This document shows positions 1 to 12,231 of a stretch of 64,000 bases of DNA, piece after piece. A model generated the notes under the pieces. It was not told the DNA's origin. It ran no database searches and saw only the letters and a list, made by a program, of their open reading frames with translations. Each line of letters begins with the position of its first letter. Position 1 is the first letter of the stretch. The stretch is from Panopea generosa (Eukaryota; Mollusca; Bivalvia; Adapedonta; Hiatellidae), in contig CM055902.1 of assembly GCA_029582155.1 (NCBI GenBank), positions 18,673,248-18,737,247 of the forward strand, written 5' to 3'. The translations under genes were made by a program, and so were the position numbers.

Positions 1-37
1 AGTTTCACTAGATTCATACCCTTAAAGATTTGGAAAT

Positions 38-640
38 GGACCGAATCAAACGGTCACAACTCTGTGAATCATTTTTTCAAACAAAGACAATATGCAATCT
101 CCATTGGTAGCGATGCATCCTAGAATGTTTCATAAATGTTCAACAAAACGTTTTACAGAAATAGCGTGGAGAAGGATATAGTAATAGACGGAATCAAAAG
201 GCGATAAATCACATGTAAAAAAATCATCAAACCGAAACACAGACAAAATGCGCATCTCCACTTCGTAGTTATGCATCTTGGAAAGGTTTATACAATTCCA
301 ACCACATGTAAAAAATAGCGCGGACAAACAAATAAAGAAGCAAATCAATCATTTGGGAATGTGGAGAATCAAATGGCCATAACTCTGTGAAAAGTCATTG
401 AAACAAACTACAAAGACAATATGTATATCTCTACTTGACAATGATGCATCCTAGAACGTTTTTATACATTTTTAACAAAACGTGTTAGAGAAATATTGTG
501 AACATGGATTTTGTAATGGACGGAATCAAAGGGTAATAATAACTCATCAAACTGAAACAAGACAATATGCAAATCTCAACTTGCTGGTGATGCATCCTAG
601 TAAGATTAGTAAAATCTCAACAAGATGCAACATTTGAATA
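38..640. repeat. Four degenerate tandem units of about 165 bp
   Basis: Each unit reads roughly as a GAATCAAA-type start, then an ATAACTC-like stretch, GACAATATG, a TCTCCACTTGGTA-like stretch and GATGCATCCTAGAA. Units start near 45, 191, 367 and 526. The array is also present in copy B (about 14708-15290) and partly at 21470-21790. Confidence 0.7.
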
Positions 641-744
641 ACTTGGGTTAATTGTGTTCAAATTGAGCGGATTTTACATGTGGTACGTCGATGCTGACAT
701 TGACTGTGGGTGATTACATAAGTACACTTATTCATACACTAATA

Positions 745-812
745 GTCGTGATGAAGGATTGAACCCACGACTATCAGATTATGGGTGTGATACCCTACCA
801 CAGGAACAGGCG
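745..812 (-). repeat. tRNA-like SINE head (remnant)
   Basis: On the minus strand a TGTGGTAGGGT segment resembles a pol III A box. About 35 bases later GGGTTCAATCC matches a B box. No acceptor-stem pairing supports a functional tRNA. The same remnant occurs in copy B at about 15418-15490. Confidence 0.5.
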
Positions 813-2020
813 TTTAGTACATACAATAACGCCTATATATGCTCATATTTCTTTAAGATAGTTTGAATATATTCCACCATTTTAAATAAATTATACATGA
901 GAAATTACTGTAACAAACGAAATACAACTCAGGGATTTAGAAGCAGTTAATGACACTATCTACATGAAATGAAAATACTTACAAGTTGTAAGTTACAACC
1001 ATAAAAGTGATCCGGCAAGTCTGAAAAATATTTGAAAACAACTTCATTACTCGTGATTTACTAGTTTAAATAACATGGCACATGGTTTATTTGCAGTGTT
1101 TTCCAATCTACTGTCACTCGTTTTTTTTTCTATTTCAACGGGCTCTTAAGAGCGTGATACTGCTGAAGTCTAATTTATGATAGAAACATATATGCAAATA
1201 AGAGGCCCAAGAGGGCCCGAGGTCTCTCTACTGACTCATAGTGGCCATAGCACTTTTTAAAAAATCACAATATTTACCCTCTTTCGGGGTCCTCTTATCA
1301 ACTTATGGATAAATACTCCCACCACACCAATACTGAACTAAAACTTAATTGCTATGAAAAGGAAATACTTTAAATTCCCATACCATTCATCTGTAAAACA
1401 GATATAGTCCCCGTACAGAACCCTTATACAGCCAAGCCCCTTGATTTGTCAGAACTTCAATCACCCAATCTTAGGGATTTGTTTTGAACAAAAGTGCTCT
1501 AGATTTTAAAAAGTAGATTTTTTGTACACATGGATCAGTTTTCCCTATAATATTTCTATGTCAACGTAAAAGTTACATGACAGGGCCCCAATATATCCCA
1601 TCCCCTTGATATGCAGAATCTTAAATCCTTGCTGATGTAAGGATAAGTTATATAAAATATGAACTAGTTTGACTGAAAGGTTATTTAGAGGAAGCTTTAT
1701 GAAAATTCCAAATTTTAACCTTATTGCCCTATCCACCCCTGACCCCTTATTAAATTCAATCCTCTTTATTGAACAAAATCAAATTTATTGTTGCTAGACA
1801 ATGCTTTAGATCTCAAATTGAACAACATATTTACACAAATTGAAGAGAAAATGCCGTAGAATTTTCAATTTTCCGCTATTATTCCTATATAAATCTCAAA
1901 GACTTCTATACATCCCAGTGCCCCTTGATTTGTACAAACTTAGAACGGTTAATCATAGGGAAAGTTTATATCAAATATGAACACATTTGACAGGTTGTTG
2001 AGAATAAGATTGATGACATG

Positions 2021-3574
2021 TAACAAAATAGTTGTTGTGGCCTAATTTAGTAGTGTCAGCTAGTACGTGGCCATTGTAGTGATATAGGCTATATTTAGGT
2101 CAGGTAGCGTGGAATTGTTAAAACGTATTGATACCTCGATAGGAGCAACGTTTTTAAGATATTTTTTACATTTCCATTCTTTGATTACAGAATAATTATT
2201 TTGAAGTTCCATTAAGTATTAAGAAAGTTAGAATAATTGAACGGGTTTATTTGTCATAAAACTAATGTAGGTTTACATTGGCATAATAGCGTAAAATCTG
2301 CTTCGTACGATGTTTGGGAATTTGTTGTTTCATAATTTACACGAAATTCACTAAGGTATGTGGACTGTTTTGCTATATATGCTGACTGTGTTATGGAAGC
2401 AATGTCCAGTTAGCAGATTCATCTTTGGGTGTAATTGTGACGAGAAAGATTGAGCATGTTACTGTTCCAGTACATAACAGCATATGGGTATGTGAATTTT
2501 ATATTATGTTGTATTTAAATGTCTGATATATATATTTTTGACATGATCATATCTAAGTAAAGTTGTATAAATTGTACATATCCATTCCGACGGTAATGTA
2601 TGTAATAAAATACACATCCACGGTATTGAGAAGCGTTTTGTTAGAATATAGGCCGAGGAATCTGAGAACGTATTTTGAGCTGTTGATACTGTGTTTACGA
2701 TGACATATTTGAGATTCACCATGTTAGAATTGATTGATATGTGTAATTAAATTTTGTTGATGCTTTTTCTGATATTCACAAAGTGAATAGATACAGAATT
2801 GGTCTGTAAATGTTCATATTATAAATGAAAAGTTATGTAGAGATATAATTGCTATGTTGAGATTGACGGAGGGTCATATATGAGATGTTGTTTAAACTGC
2901 CATGAAACTGCAGATAGTGAAAATTGAATGAACTGTTATAATATCTTGATAAATCTACCATGAAACTATTAGATGGTTAGAAATGAATACACTATTATCA
3001 TATATTGATAAAAATACAATGAAATTGATAGATGGTTAGTAATAGACGCCATGTCTTTATATATTTGAGTAACTAGTAAATCTGAGATTATATATATACT
3101 GTAGCCGTTTTTAGACGTAAGCGAGGAATGTGTCCGCTACGTTAACGACGTATTGACGTGCCAGGAGGTCAGCTGGTGGTAGTACAGTCATAAGGACAGC
3201 AACCCACATACTCGTCATATGGACGACTTGACGTTCCTGACGTCGGAATGCGGTCGACAGTCGGTACGAGGCGACATGAAGCCATATACTCAGTATAGAG
3301 TTCTAGGTGAGATAACCCAGTTTATATAGCTACCGCCGCACGGGACGAGTGATGTTAAATCTATAATCCGGACGCGGGTAGTTTCTAGTGCAATTTTAAA
3401 AACAGTTTTACATTTAAATGATATAAGCAGTTTGGATCGCGATGTAGATTACGTACTATATATTGTATAATAGTATATTCGTAATTTTATTCATGTAAAA
3501 GTAAAATTGAAAATTTTACTTTGTGTATGATTGTATTCTACCCTTGTGAGTTGTCGGCCCTTGGTCATTTTGCT
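2021..3574. mobile_element. Nested 1.55-kb insertion flanked by ACATG duplications
   Basis: ACATG at 2016-2020 and at 3575-3579 bracket this block. Its ends are weakly inverted: TAACAAAATAG at the left, and TAGCAAAATG reading in from the right. It contains about 2.7 tandem units of 59 bp (2898-3052) and a locally GC- and CpG-richer stretch (about 3105-3375). No reading frame is recognisable. It could be a non-autonomous DNA transposon or a solo LTR; the ends fit the former slightly better. Confidence 0.5.
2898..3052. repeat. About 2.7 tandem units of 59 bp
   Basis: Units share a CCATGAAACT start, AGATGGTTAG and a TATCTTGATAAA-like end. They lie inside the nested insertion. Confidence 0.55.
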
Positions 3575-4536
3575 ACATGACAATGTTCAATTTTAACCAT
3601 TTGTTGACCCCACATGGCCCCTTTTAGAAAGTGAATCCTTCGTATTGAACAAAATCTTATTGGTTATGACTAGAAGAAGCTTCAAAATTCAAACTGGAAA
3701 AAAAGAGAGAATTTTCCGTTTTCCAATAGAATTCCTATATCAAACTCAAAGCCACCTTACAGACGCAAATATGAATAAATCTGACTTACCGGTTCTTAAG
3801 AAAATATTTTTGTTATTCCTAATTTTTATCATTTCGGGGCCCATCCTGACCCCTTAGAACGTTGGAATCCAGTCATTTTTACAAAGTTGAACCTTTTTGA
3901 CCAAACAATGCTTCTGTAAAAAGATAGGCAAAATCAGTTCCTTTTTTTAAAAACAAAAATTGTCCCCTAATTGAACCCTCGGGGCGGAATCAGTTTTCAC
4001 TCTAGAGAAACAATTTGAACAAATCTAACAGAACTATAGTTGGTTATCATTACTACATAAACATTTTCAAAATCTGTTGGGCGGTTTATGAGAAGAAAAT
4101 TTCTTATGTATTAGACTATTTTTAGTAACGGCGGCTATCTTTAATTTCAGATCAAAAAACATTCTGTATAGTCTCCTATACAATAGAAACATCCATATGA
4201 AGTTTAAGCTTAAATGACCTAGTGGTTTCAGAGAAAGTGCTGCTAACAGACGACAGACGACGGACGACGGACAACGCGCCATCGCATAAGCACTTCTGGC
4301 CTTTTGCCAGTAGAACTATAAACGGACAAAATATTAAAAATGAAAATTGACCAATATGAAAAGGCACTACTTGACCTCTAGGTTGAAAGATAAGCAACAT
4401 TTTGTACACAGCGTGCTATAACATTAAACTAATACTGGTTAAGTAACCTGCCCCTTGGTTACTGAATGACCCTTAACATTAGATTATAATTTAAACTGTT
4501 CCATCAAGGTAATTTCCTGAAACTGTAAATATCTAA

Positions 4537-4582
<46 letters not shown>
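4537..4582. repeat. Compound (CA)n(TA)n microsatellite
   Basis: A run of AC followed directly by a run of AT. In copy B the corresponding stretch near 16065 is only a short TATATATA. Confidence 0.95.
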
Positions 4583-4584
<2 letters not shown>

Positions 4585-4699
4585 CTGATATTTTACTGCA
4601 CGGAAATAATGTATATGCAAGTGTGTGTTGAATGAAATGTTCTTTGAATAGCATATAATAGTATCATTTAGTTTAAATGTATAATTAAAATAGTAACCA

Positions 4700-4958
4700 T
4701 GTACTTTAGTTTTCATATAACTACTGATATTTGCCAGTTGTTTTTTATTTAAACATATTTGTCTTCGATTGTGAAACAAGTTCTTACAACTAAGACAAAT
4801 AACCGTTGAAGTCTTCCTGGGAAGAACCATTTATAAACATATGTATATAAAGTGTCCTGCTCAAGGACACCAAACATAGCCGCGGCGGAGGATCGAACAC
4901 ACGATCCTCATATTCTAGGCCCTATGCTGTACCATTGGACCACGCACTCCACATAATT
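4700..4958 (-). mobile_element. tRNA-derived SINE
   Basis: On the minus strand a tRNA-like head (about 4950 down to 4880) carries GTGGTCCAATGGTA as A box and GTGTTCGATCC as B box. It is followed by TGTCCTTGAGCAGGACACTTT and a body with TTCTTCCCAGGAAG and TAAGAACTTGTTTCA. The body recurs at 10800-10875 and 16205-16320, and its short AGAACCAGTA-type motif also at 29650. These shared blocks mark a dispersed SINE family, not a functional tRNA. Confidence 0.7.
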
Positions 4959-5189
4959 TGTGCCAACAAAACATAAGCTTTTGGTAGGACAGCGCACTCG
5001 AATACTTTAAATAATTAAATACAACCTAAAATAACATAACCTGTCATAAAAGCAACTTAAAACTGACTAAGAAACTGGCACGAAAACTTATGTGCATCCA
5101 CATTGAAAATCAAAAATGTTTTGACCTACCCTACAGGAGAAATGCTTTCTATTTCTTTAATATATTATCAGTTTGTAGACACTGCATAT

Positions 5190-5315
5190 GAGCATATGTT
5201 TATTGATTTACACACGCTTTTTTCTCTTTAACTATCAATTGATAGCTCATTTATTAAGAACATATTTTAACACATACAAAAACAGGCAAGTAAAGCCAAA
5301 TAAAATTGATCATAG
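5190..5315. repeat. Segment inverted relative to copy B
   Basis: The reverse complement of this segment matches about 16700-16850 in copy B (shared CAGCTATGA, TTTTTGTATGTGTT, GTGTGTAAATCAAT and CATATGCTCATA), whereas both flanks match in direct orientation. The palindrome-like CATATGAGCATATG lies at the left edge. Confidence 0.65.
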
Positions 5316-5329
5316 CTGTACCGATCAGT

Positions 5330-5455
5330 TAACATAACCACTTTTTCCTGGGATCATTTTAGCCTAACAATACTCGAGCACACCCATCTCCGCGATGAAC
5401 TGATAACTGTTCAACTTGAATCAGTAGAGAGAATCGAATGACAATCAGACGTAAT
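5330..5455 (-). repeat. Dispersed repeat R1, copy 1 (minus)
   Basis: On the minus strand it carries CTACTGATTCAAG, ACAGTTATCAGTT, CGGAGATG and GTGCTCGAGTATTG. The same ordered blocks occur at 17045-17200 (minus), 57715-57895 (plus) and 63045-63200 (plus). Confidence 0.65.
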
Positions 5456-5483
5456 GTCGTGTATCAAGCATCAAAAAGATTGT

Positions 5484-5560
5484 GGCCGGGTGGCAATTCG
5501 AACTCACGGCCCCTATACTGATAGTCAGACACGCTACTAATTGAGCAAACCAAAACGAAT
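5484..5560 (-). repeat. tRNA-like SINE head
   Basis: On the minus strand, GCTCAATTAGTAGCGTG is followed by GTGAGTTCGAATTGCC, which is A-box-like and B-box-like spacing. The counterpart in copy B is at 17212-17290, with the better B box GAGTTCGAATCCC. Confidence 0.5.
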
Positions 5561-5662
5561 ATCATTGAATATAAATCTACACAAATTCAACAAATCTATT
5601 GAAGAAAACTCAAGTTATAAACAGACGGAAACCGTTTCATCTATTAAAGCAACTGTGACCTT

Positions 5663-6050
5663 TACCCGACAAAATTGATCAAGTTTATAATTCAATAAGA
5701 TACAAGCTCTAGTAATAAACAACATTTCGTACCATTGTTAAAACAATTAGCTTAATATGTGTATTTGAGTTATTAACCGGATATTGAATAAAATGAAATT
5801 TTTAATATAGATAAACAGCCATAACTCACACAAATTAAAAATCCAATACAAGGTCTATTAATATCTAACATTTAATTCGTGTATAAATCTTTAAACAATC
5901 AGGCAACCACTGATGGAGTAACTGGGAGAGCGTAGATTAGAATATATTTTAGGTAATAAATGGTCAGAAAATTGCAATCGCGGAGTTCTATTTTGTTCCC
6001 GTGCAAAATGTACATAACTAGTGCAACGTGTGTTCGAATTGAGCAGATTT

Positions 6051-6114
<64 letters not shown>

Positions 6115-6529
6115 TATACTCAACCAAAAATTTATATATGAGATAACCCTATCGAAACGAAATATAAGAATTATTAATATGAAAAGCAAAATGTAAAATT
6201 CATTTGAATCCATACTGGTACACATTCCCTCTATAATATGGCTACCTTATCGAAACGAAATATAAGGTTACCGTAGAGAACGTTTGATATGGTTTAATAA
6301 GCCAGTTTGCACCATTTAGATACATGTATATATATTGATAGTTTATTAACTTCATGATATATTACTTATTATTGCAATACCACATATCACGAAATGCTAA
6401 GACACATATTTTTAAAAAGTCCAAGCTGTCTTTTTAATTTAAGAACTATTTAATTGCGATAAACATATGTTACAGTACATGAATTAATTGTACACGTGTT
6501 TGCATGTACATTATATAGCAAAACAATTT
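5663..6529. other. No gene seen; microsatellite and short repeats
   Basis: Holds a (TA)n run at 6056-6118, a fragment TTGAGCAGATTTTACATGT (6039-6057) also found in both duplication copies, and a short direct repeat of ATCGAAACGAAATATAAG near 6150 and 6249. Reading frames through the TA run are repeats of Tyr-Ile and not credible. Confidence 0.7.
6056..6118. repeat. (TA)n microsatellite
   Basis: Almost uninterrupted TA repeat with one CA interruption near 6109. Confidence 0.97.
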
Positions 6530-8460
6530 TACACCAAACCCCACATATAGTTTTTGCCATAACTTATCCCGTTTGCTATTGTTATCAATACAATCAAATA
6601 GAATATGATTAACTAAATATGAAAATGGCACTAAACATTTTGAACACTTTTGCTGGAATGGTCTTAAAAAAATCTACACATTAGATATGCTATTGTTTTA
6701 CATGACTCTGTAAATAGCCTATCAGTTTTACTCAGTTTCCAAAGTAAGCACAAATCAAAGTTACAATGGATGAGATTGAATCCTTTAAGAAATTCATCTT
6801 TTTGACATCTATTTAATAACTGTTTGTTTTCGAATCCACCAACAGCATTATTTACTATTGTTTTCCATTGACATTTTGATGGGAAAGCACTTGTCTGCGA
6901 GTATTCATCTAAGGACGATGAAATATCATATTTTTTACAAATATTTTTTATATCGGCAATGAAACCTTTAACTTTAGTAGGTATTAACTTACAGTCAAAT
7001 AAAAGATTAACAAATATTTGCTTTCCTATGAAATAGGGTTACAACCTACAGAGCTGACCTAAAGTTTCCTTTAATCAATGTCAGCTTCCATTGATAGGCA
7101 TCCTACTATACTTAGTACTACGTCTGTTCTTGTATACTTTGGTAATGACTGAATGTATTTTAAACAGAACCAATGTGCTCTTTCAAGATTCAGTATAGGG
7201 CATTAGTAAGATTGTGCTATAGCTCACAGCCTTATAAAGTTTTTGGCAAGACAACCGACTTATATATTTGTTTCGCCGTTACTGGGTGAATTTCACCAGA
7301 GTATACTTCACAATTTATTATATTTAAAAAGGTACTCCTAATTTTGTAGCCGCTTCCTTTACAACATTATTATTATTCTCGTATTTTTCGAATAGCACAC
7401 CTAAATGTGTATACTGCTCCACTTCATCTACTCTACTGTCCCAAAGAATCCAGTTATGTGTGTTTAATCTATATTTGTTGCGTGATTCACGAGATACAAT
7501 GACCGAGCATTTAGAAGCATTGTAAAAATAATGATATTTGATACCATACTTGTAGCATATATCAAGCATGTGACTTAACCTAGTTTTAGATAAAGATATT
7601 AAAACCATGTCATCAGGTGATGTAAGACAGGAACACGTAATGTTATACATATTAAACCCATATTCTGAAGCTTTTAACTTATCCATAAGATCATTTATAA
7701 AGACGATGTACAGAAAAGGACGGAGAACCCCTCCCTGTCTGGTACCTTGCAATACTGGGAATCAGTCTGAAAAATGACCTTGGTTTCTGACACAACTGGT
7801 CATATTTATAAATAAATTAATAACAACTTTAAGAATGTATAACGGTAAACCAAATTTGAACAATATTACAAGTACCATAAAACTTCGTGTCAAACGGTAT
7901 CAAATGCACGGCGTACATCTAGAAAAGCAATATTTAATTGACTCTCATTTTCTTAAGCGAAATTAGAGCTTTCACGCAGAACAAAAGAAGTCATCATGCA
8001 ACCAATATCACGTGAAACCCCCCTTGCAATTTATTAATTTTCTGATACGCACACTTACGTTCATTTCTATCGAGATTCCTATAATTTTAACAGTACCGAT
8101 TAGAGGGTAATTGCTCGATAGCTATTCGGGTCATTATTTGCCTTTTTACCACCTTTGTATAAGGTATGATTAAACATTTCTTCATTTCATTTGGGGTATG
8201 CGCATATGTAGTCATATTTTTTAAATATTTTTGCTAAGAGTTTTAGTACAATTTCACCACCATAGGTAATACTTTTGTAGTAAACATTATCACACCCGCA
8301 AGCTTTAAACTGTTTTGCTTTTAAGCAGGCTACAAGCACTTCGTTAATACTTTAAGACAGAACATTTGTGTATGTTACATGCGATAGAAAGTTATTTATC
8401 GAGTGACATTCACTTTTGAAACTGTCATTTTTTTGCACCATAAAAAATAGGATTATCATA
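6530..8460 (-). pseudogene. Degenerate LINE (non-LTR retrotransposon) reverse transcriptase
   Basis: Read on the minus strand from 8460 down, fragments occur in the order of a non-LTR reverse transcriptase. First a finger-region segment (KACGCDNVYYKSI, YGGEIVLKLL), then YKGGKKANNDPNSYRAIT near 8150, then FLDVRRAFDTV with a following stop near 7905. The longest open block (7752-7324) has GTRQGGVLRPFLY and SPDDMVLIS, where the usual A-D-D active site reads P-D-D. Beyond the thumb, near 6650-6590, a CSKC followed by HILFDC resembles the C-terminal CCHC motif of many LINEs. Multiple stops and frameshifts mean it is inactive. No endonuclease half was found upstream, so it is 5'-truncated, as is usual for such insertions. 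Clade not assigned. Confidence 0.85.
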
Positions 8461-11283
8461 GCTCTTTAAAAAAATACCCCCAGTGAATTGTGTTTGATTT
8501 TTGAGGCAATAAGGTTCCAGAATGAGCCATTTATGTTCTTTGGCCAAAAAATTATTTTCGATTTTTTTAATTTTTTTCATTTAATTATTTTTTGTTTTAT
8601 TTTGTCCAAAACCTTTAGTGCAAGCGAATTTTAAAACGTCTAAATAACTTCAATTAAAAACGTTATTAACGTCAACCTTAACGGTTAGATTTATCTTAAA
8701 AATACTGTAACTTTTTTTTATAAAGCAAGATAATTAACCAACATGAAATGGACATTTTAATCTCAATAATGTGTGAATAAAGTGCGTAAATAAGCATAAA
8801 GTCGCATAACCTGAAAACTTCTCTTGTGACCCCAACAAGCTCCAAAATGCGAACATGCTTCAATGCTAATAGGAGCCTCGCATTATGTAATTTTCCTGAT
8901 TCAACGCTTCAACTCCAGCCAGTATTGACCCCTATATAAGTTCTTAGTTGTTTATGACTCTGTCCTTTTTTGGACTACAGACCTGGAGATCACTAAATTG
9001 AAAAAGTATATGTGTCACGCCTTGCTCTAAAATAAACGTTATATGGTTGATTCGTTTTGGTATTTAAATCTAATATGATTATTGAAAAAAAAATCGATTT
9101 TGAAAGAATTCTAAAGGCGAGAACATGGTTATTATTTAGTTTTACAAAATAAAATTGTGTGGTTTTAGATAAACTGAGTGTAATCAAACTCAACTCAAAT
9201 ATTGTAATCGACCTTGAAATTAGTTTATATACATATACATGTATATTCCAACACTTTGAATTTATCGAACAACTATATGCCTGAAAAATTGAATATATAA
9301 ATGAAATATAATTCTGGGATTAACAAACAGCTCATGACACTACCAACAAAACAAAACGCCATAGCCGGGTCAGCTGAGAATTCTTGAACCTGGAATTTTC
9401 AAAAACTAACTTCATGTTTAAACAATACGATAACGATGGTTTAAATTGTTTTACCAATGAACAGTCATTTGATTTAATTGATATTAAAACTACACAACCA
9501 GTAAGTTATATCATATTAATGGAATAAAAAATGATATAATTGTAATGTTTAGCGTTTAACATCTATAGTTCAGACTGACTTTTCTCGACTACACCCGGGA
9601 ATCATCGGTTTAACATGCAATTTAAGATGTGTATAAAATATACCATACTGTTATAATATTCCCATGTAGCACAGTGGATATATCTAGGGATTGCCGCATG
9701 AGCGATCCGGGAGCTACCACAGTGATAAGTAATTCATTTTTTATTTTTTATTTTGGTTAATTTCACCAGCAACACTTTTTCCATTTACAGTTGTCCATAA
9801 ACGGCACTTGCTATCAAAATAGGTTAAAACAAAACAAAACAAAAGACTAACTTATCTGCATATATCTAGCAACCCTTCCCTGTTATCTTTAATATATGAT
9901 GCCATCAAGGAGTCCTTATACCAGAAGATGGCGGAATTTGAAGGGTATGTTCAATTGCAATTCAACAGGAAACAGTATGGATATCATCTGACATGTTACG
10001 ACAGAGTTCTCCTTCACCAGTTTAACCAGCCAGTGTCGCTACTCACTATTTTACTACAACTGACCATATTTCGGATGGCATCCTCATTAACCGATACGTC
10101 TGACATTGATCTATTTTATTGTGTTCAATATATGAAATATGCAAACTGGTATAAGATAATTATTTATAGTAATTAAATATGAATATAAAATATTATAGAA
10201 ATCTTATTTTTTATACAAATGTATGTTTTAAGTATTTAAACCTTACTTTACCAACTGCATTTTATATAAAGATGGCTATTTTTCTCCAACTATGCAGCAA
10301 AGTGTATTTTTATTTATTTTTATTATAATATTAATTGTGAGGTTTTAAACAAATTCTATCCATACACTATATCAAAATATTAAAAACAAATGCTTGAGTT
10401 TTATTGCAAAATGGAAAAAAACATTGACACTCAATCTAAATGATTTTGTTTTTTAAAACCATGAACAGTAAATTCAAGCTTATAATTGTCTTTTCCATGA
10501 CAACGGTTATTACATGCATGAATTTTTGTATTTGTTTTAAATAAGAACTAGATGTAAACAATTTCAAATATAGTTTTCGCATTGCTTGTAAAACCTACAC
10601 TTTTTCAAAATTACTAGGACGTGTATGTTGTTGAGCAGGTAAAAACAAAACACCTGTAGGTAATATATACTTTTTATTTCTGATATTGCATGAACATATA
10701 ATTAACTTAAATATCCATAGAAAAAAATGACAAAAACTATAGAAATCGTCTTTAACTATTGATATTTGCCTTTTAGATTTTATTTAAACTTTTTGATATT
10801 AAGTCGATTATGAAACAAGTTCTTATAACTTAGACAAATCATGCTCGAAGTCTTCTTAGGTAGAACCAGTATATAACAGGCTTCATTGGCCAGTTCATCG
10901 CTTACTGATGTTACCATAACTGGTTCAATAAGTGACTTATTCAAGACGGATATATCACCATAATGCGTGAGGTGTCGACACCATACGTTCCTGATATCGA
11001 TTTAATGAATTGGTTATGTGAAAATCAGACAGGCCACCACATCTGTATGTGTTACAATATGTTCTTTATTACATGTACCGCTACGTAAAAAATGATTAAT
11101 AAATGGACTATCAAATGCTAGTTGAAGAGAACACAACGTGTGTAAATATGTCAAAGTATGCCTATAACAAACGGTCAGAAGCATTAAATATGTTGTATTA
11201 AATGGAATCAAAAGTTTCAGAGTTCGAAAAGTATTAATGGAAATAATGTTATGATGGAGAAAAGATGTTTCTATCTAGTTGAG
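8461..11283. other. No convincing gene; scattered repeat remnants
   Basis: An open frame at 9928-10176 (82 codons, ATG in the good context AAGATGGCG) has no recognisable motif and may be chance. 9310-9480 resembles 18240-18420 (GACACTACCAACA, ATGGTTTAAA, TGTTTT). 10800-10875 is a SINE body fragment. 11100-11260 matches 16800-16930 and weakly 60720-60830 through ACAAACGGTCAGAAGCATTA and AATGTTATGATGG. The rest is AT-rich with nothing recognised. Confidence 0.6.
10800..10875 (-). repeat. SINE body fragment
   Basis: Shares TGAAACAAGTTCTTA, TTAGACAAATCATGC and TAGAACCAGTATATA with the SINEs at 4700 and 16205. No tRNA-like head remains. Confidence 0.6.
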
Positions 11284-11965
11284 TAAAGGTCTTTCATTTT
11301 AAGACACAGCCCACATACCCCAACAGTCTCCAGACACCTATGTAAAAACGTTTACGAATATTCTTATACGGCATACACGGGAAGTTAGAAGCGGTATTGC
11401 GTGATAAAATCAGCCCAACAACTGAAATATTGAGCCAGTCGTTCTGGAATTAGACCCTTTACAAATTTATGTTCAATTCATCGTATACAACAAAACAAAT
11501 GTGACAAACATAAGTTGATTAAAGGGCTTTTACTTCAAGACACAGCCCACATACCCCAACTGTCTTCAGACATCTGCTATGCAAAAACGTTAACGAATAT
11601 TCTTATACGGCATACACAGGTAGCTAGAGGAGATATGGCGTGTTAAAATAAGCCCAACAACTGAAATATTGAGAAAGTCGTTCTGGAATTAGACCCTGTT
11701 CAAATCTATGTTCAATTCATCGTATGTAACAAAACAAAAGTGACAAACATATGTTAGTAAGCGCATTTTGCTTCAAGACACATTCCGCATACCCCAACTA
11801 TCTTCAGACACCCGCTGTGCAAATACAATAACGAATATTCCTATACGGTATAAACAGAAAGCTAGAGGAGGTATTGCATGACAAAATAAGCACAACAACT
11901 GAAATAATGAGCCTGCCGTTCTGAAATAAGACCTTTTCAAATCGTTCAGACGAAAATAATGTGGC
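11284..11965. repeat. Three tandem copies of a 237-bp repeat
   Basis: The landmark ATACCCCAAC places the units about 236 and 238 bases apart (CAAC at 11321, 11557 and 11795). Each unit also has TTACGAATATTC or a close variant, CGGCATACAC, CAACAACTGAAATA and GTTCTGGAATTAGACC. The third unit is truncated at its end. No coding potential. Confidence 0.9.
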
Positions 11966-12178
11966 ACATTTTAATGGGTTATTACAGGACTAAAACGGCC
12001 CAACACAATTGTAGCCTGGTATGACAACATATTTCTTGGAAAGTCGACAAGTCTTTCATGTTCACTTACTTCTTTCAATATCATCTAGCACAGCTGCTGG
12101 GATCTATTTCCTAATCCGTAACAAACATATTAAACAAATTCTGCCATTTTCTGTTTGAATTCTGTATTGTACATGAAG

Positions 12179-12231
12179 TGCGCTGATTGGTCCTAAAATA
12201 CACACCCCTGAGGAAGAACCAATCAGTGTGC
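12179..12231. repeat. Short inverted repeat with CCAAT-type cores
   Basis: GTGCGCTGATTGGTCCT and AGGAAGAACCAATCAGTGTGC face each other across about 15 bases. The stem has mismatches. Any role as a promoter element is unsupported because no gene follows. Confidence 0.4.

Larger units (their letters stand above)
1..1196. repeat. Segmental duplication copy A, part 1
   Basis: Aligns by eye, with point differences and small indels, to 14669-15848. Shared landmarks in the same order include GATTTGGAAATGGAC, GATGCATCCTAGAATG, TTACATGTGG and GATACTGCTGAAGTC. The copy begins before the window edge. No protein-coding potential was recognised. A related segment recurs at about 21390-21820, so part of this is a dispersed repeat family and not purely a one-off duplication. 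Confidence 0.85.
1197..4308. mobile_element. Composite insertion (about 3.1 kb) absent from copy B
   Basis: Copy A runs continuously to TAGAAACATATATGCAAAT, then departs at AAGAGGCCCAAGAGGGCCC. It rejoins copy B at AACGGACAAAATATT near 4320. Copy B joins the two flanks directly near 15848. The insert contains repeated blocks such as TTGACCCC and ATTGAACAAAATC and ends in a GAC-rich stretch (4245-4275). It encodes no recognisable protein. It resembles non-autonomous repeats I associate with mollusc genomes, but I cannot assign a class. No clear target-site duplication was seen for the outer insert. Confidence 0.7.
4309..5662. repeat. Segmental duplication copy A, part 2
   Basis: Matches 15849-17422 through GATAAGCAACATT, the SINE block, TTTTGACCTACC and ATCAGTAGAGAGAATCGAATG. 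Differences include a longer dinucleotide run here, an inverted segment (5190-5315), and about 190 bp at 16850-17040 present only in copy B. Confidence 0.8.

Noticed and set aside
4880-4950. A functional tRNA gene on the minus strand
   Set aside because: It is part of a SINE whose body recurs elsewhere in the window.
5899-6225. Open frames on both strands across the TA run (Tyr-Ile repeats)
   Set aside because: They are translations of a (TA)n microsatellite.
9660-9725. A further tRNA-like SINE head (GTAGCACAGTGGATA)
   Set aside because: No B box follows at the right distance; the resemblance is limited to one word.
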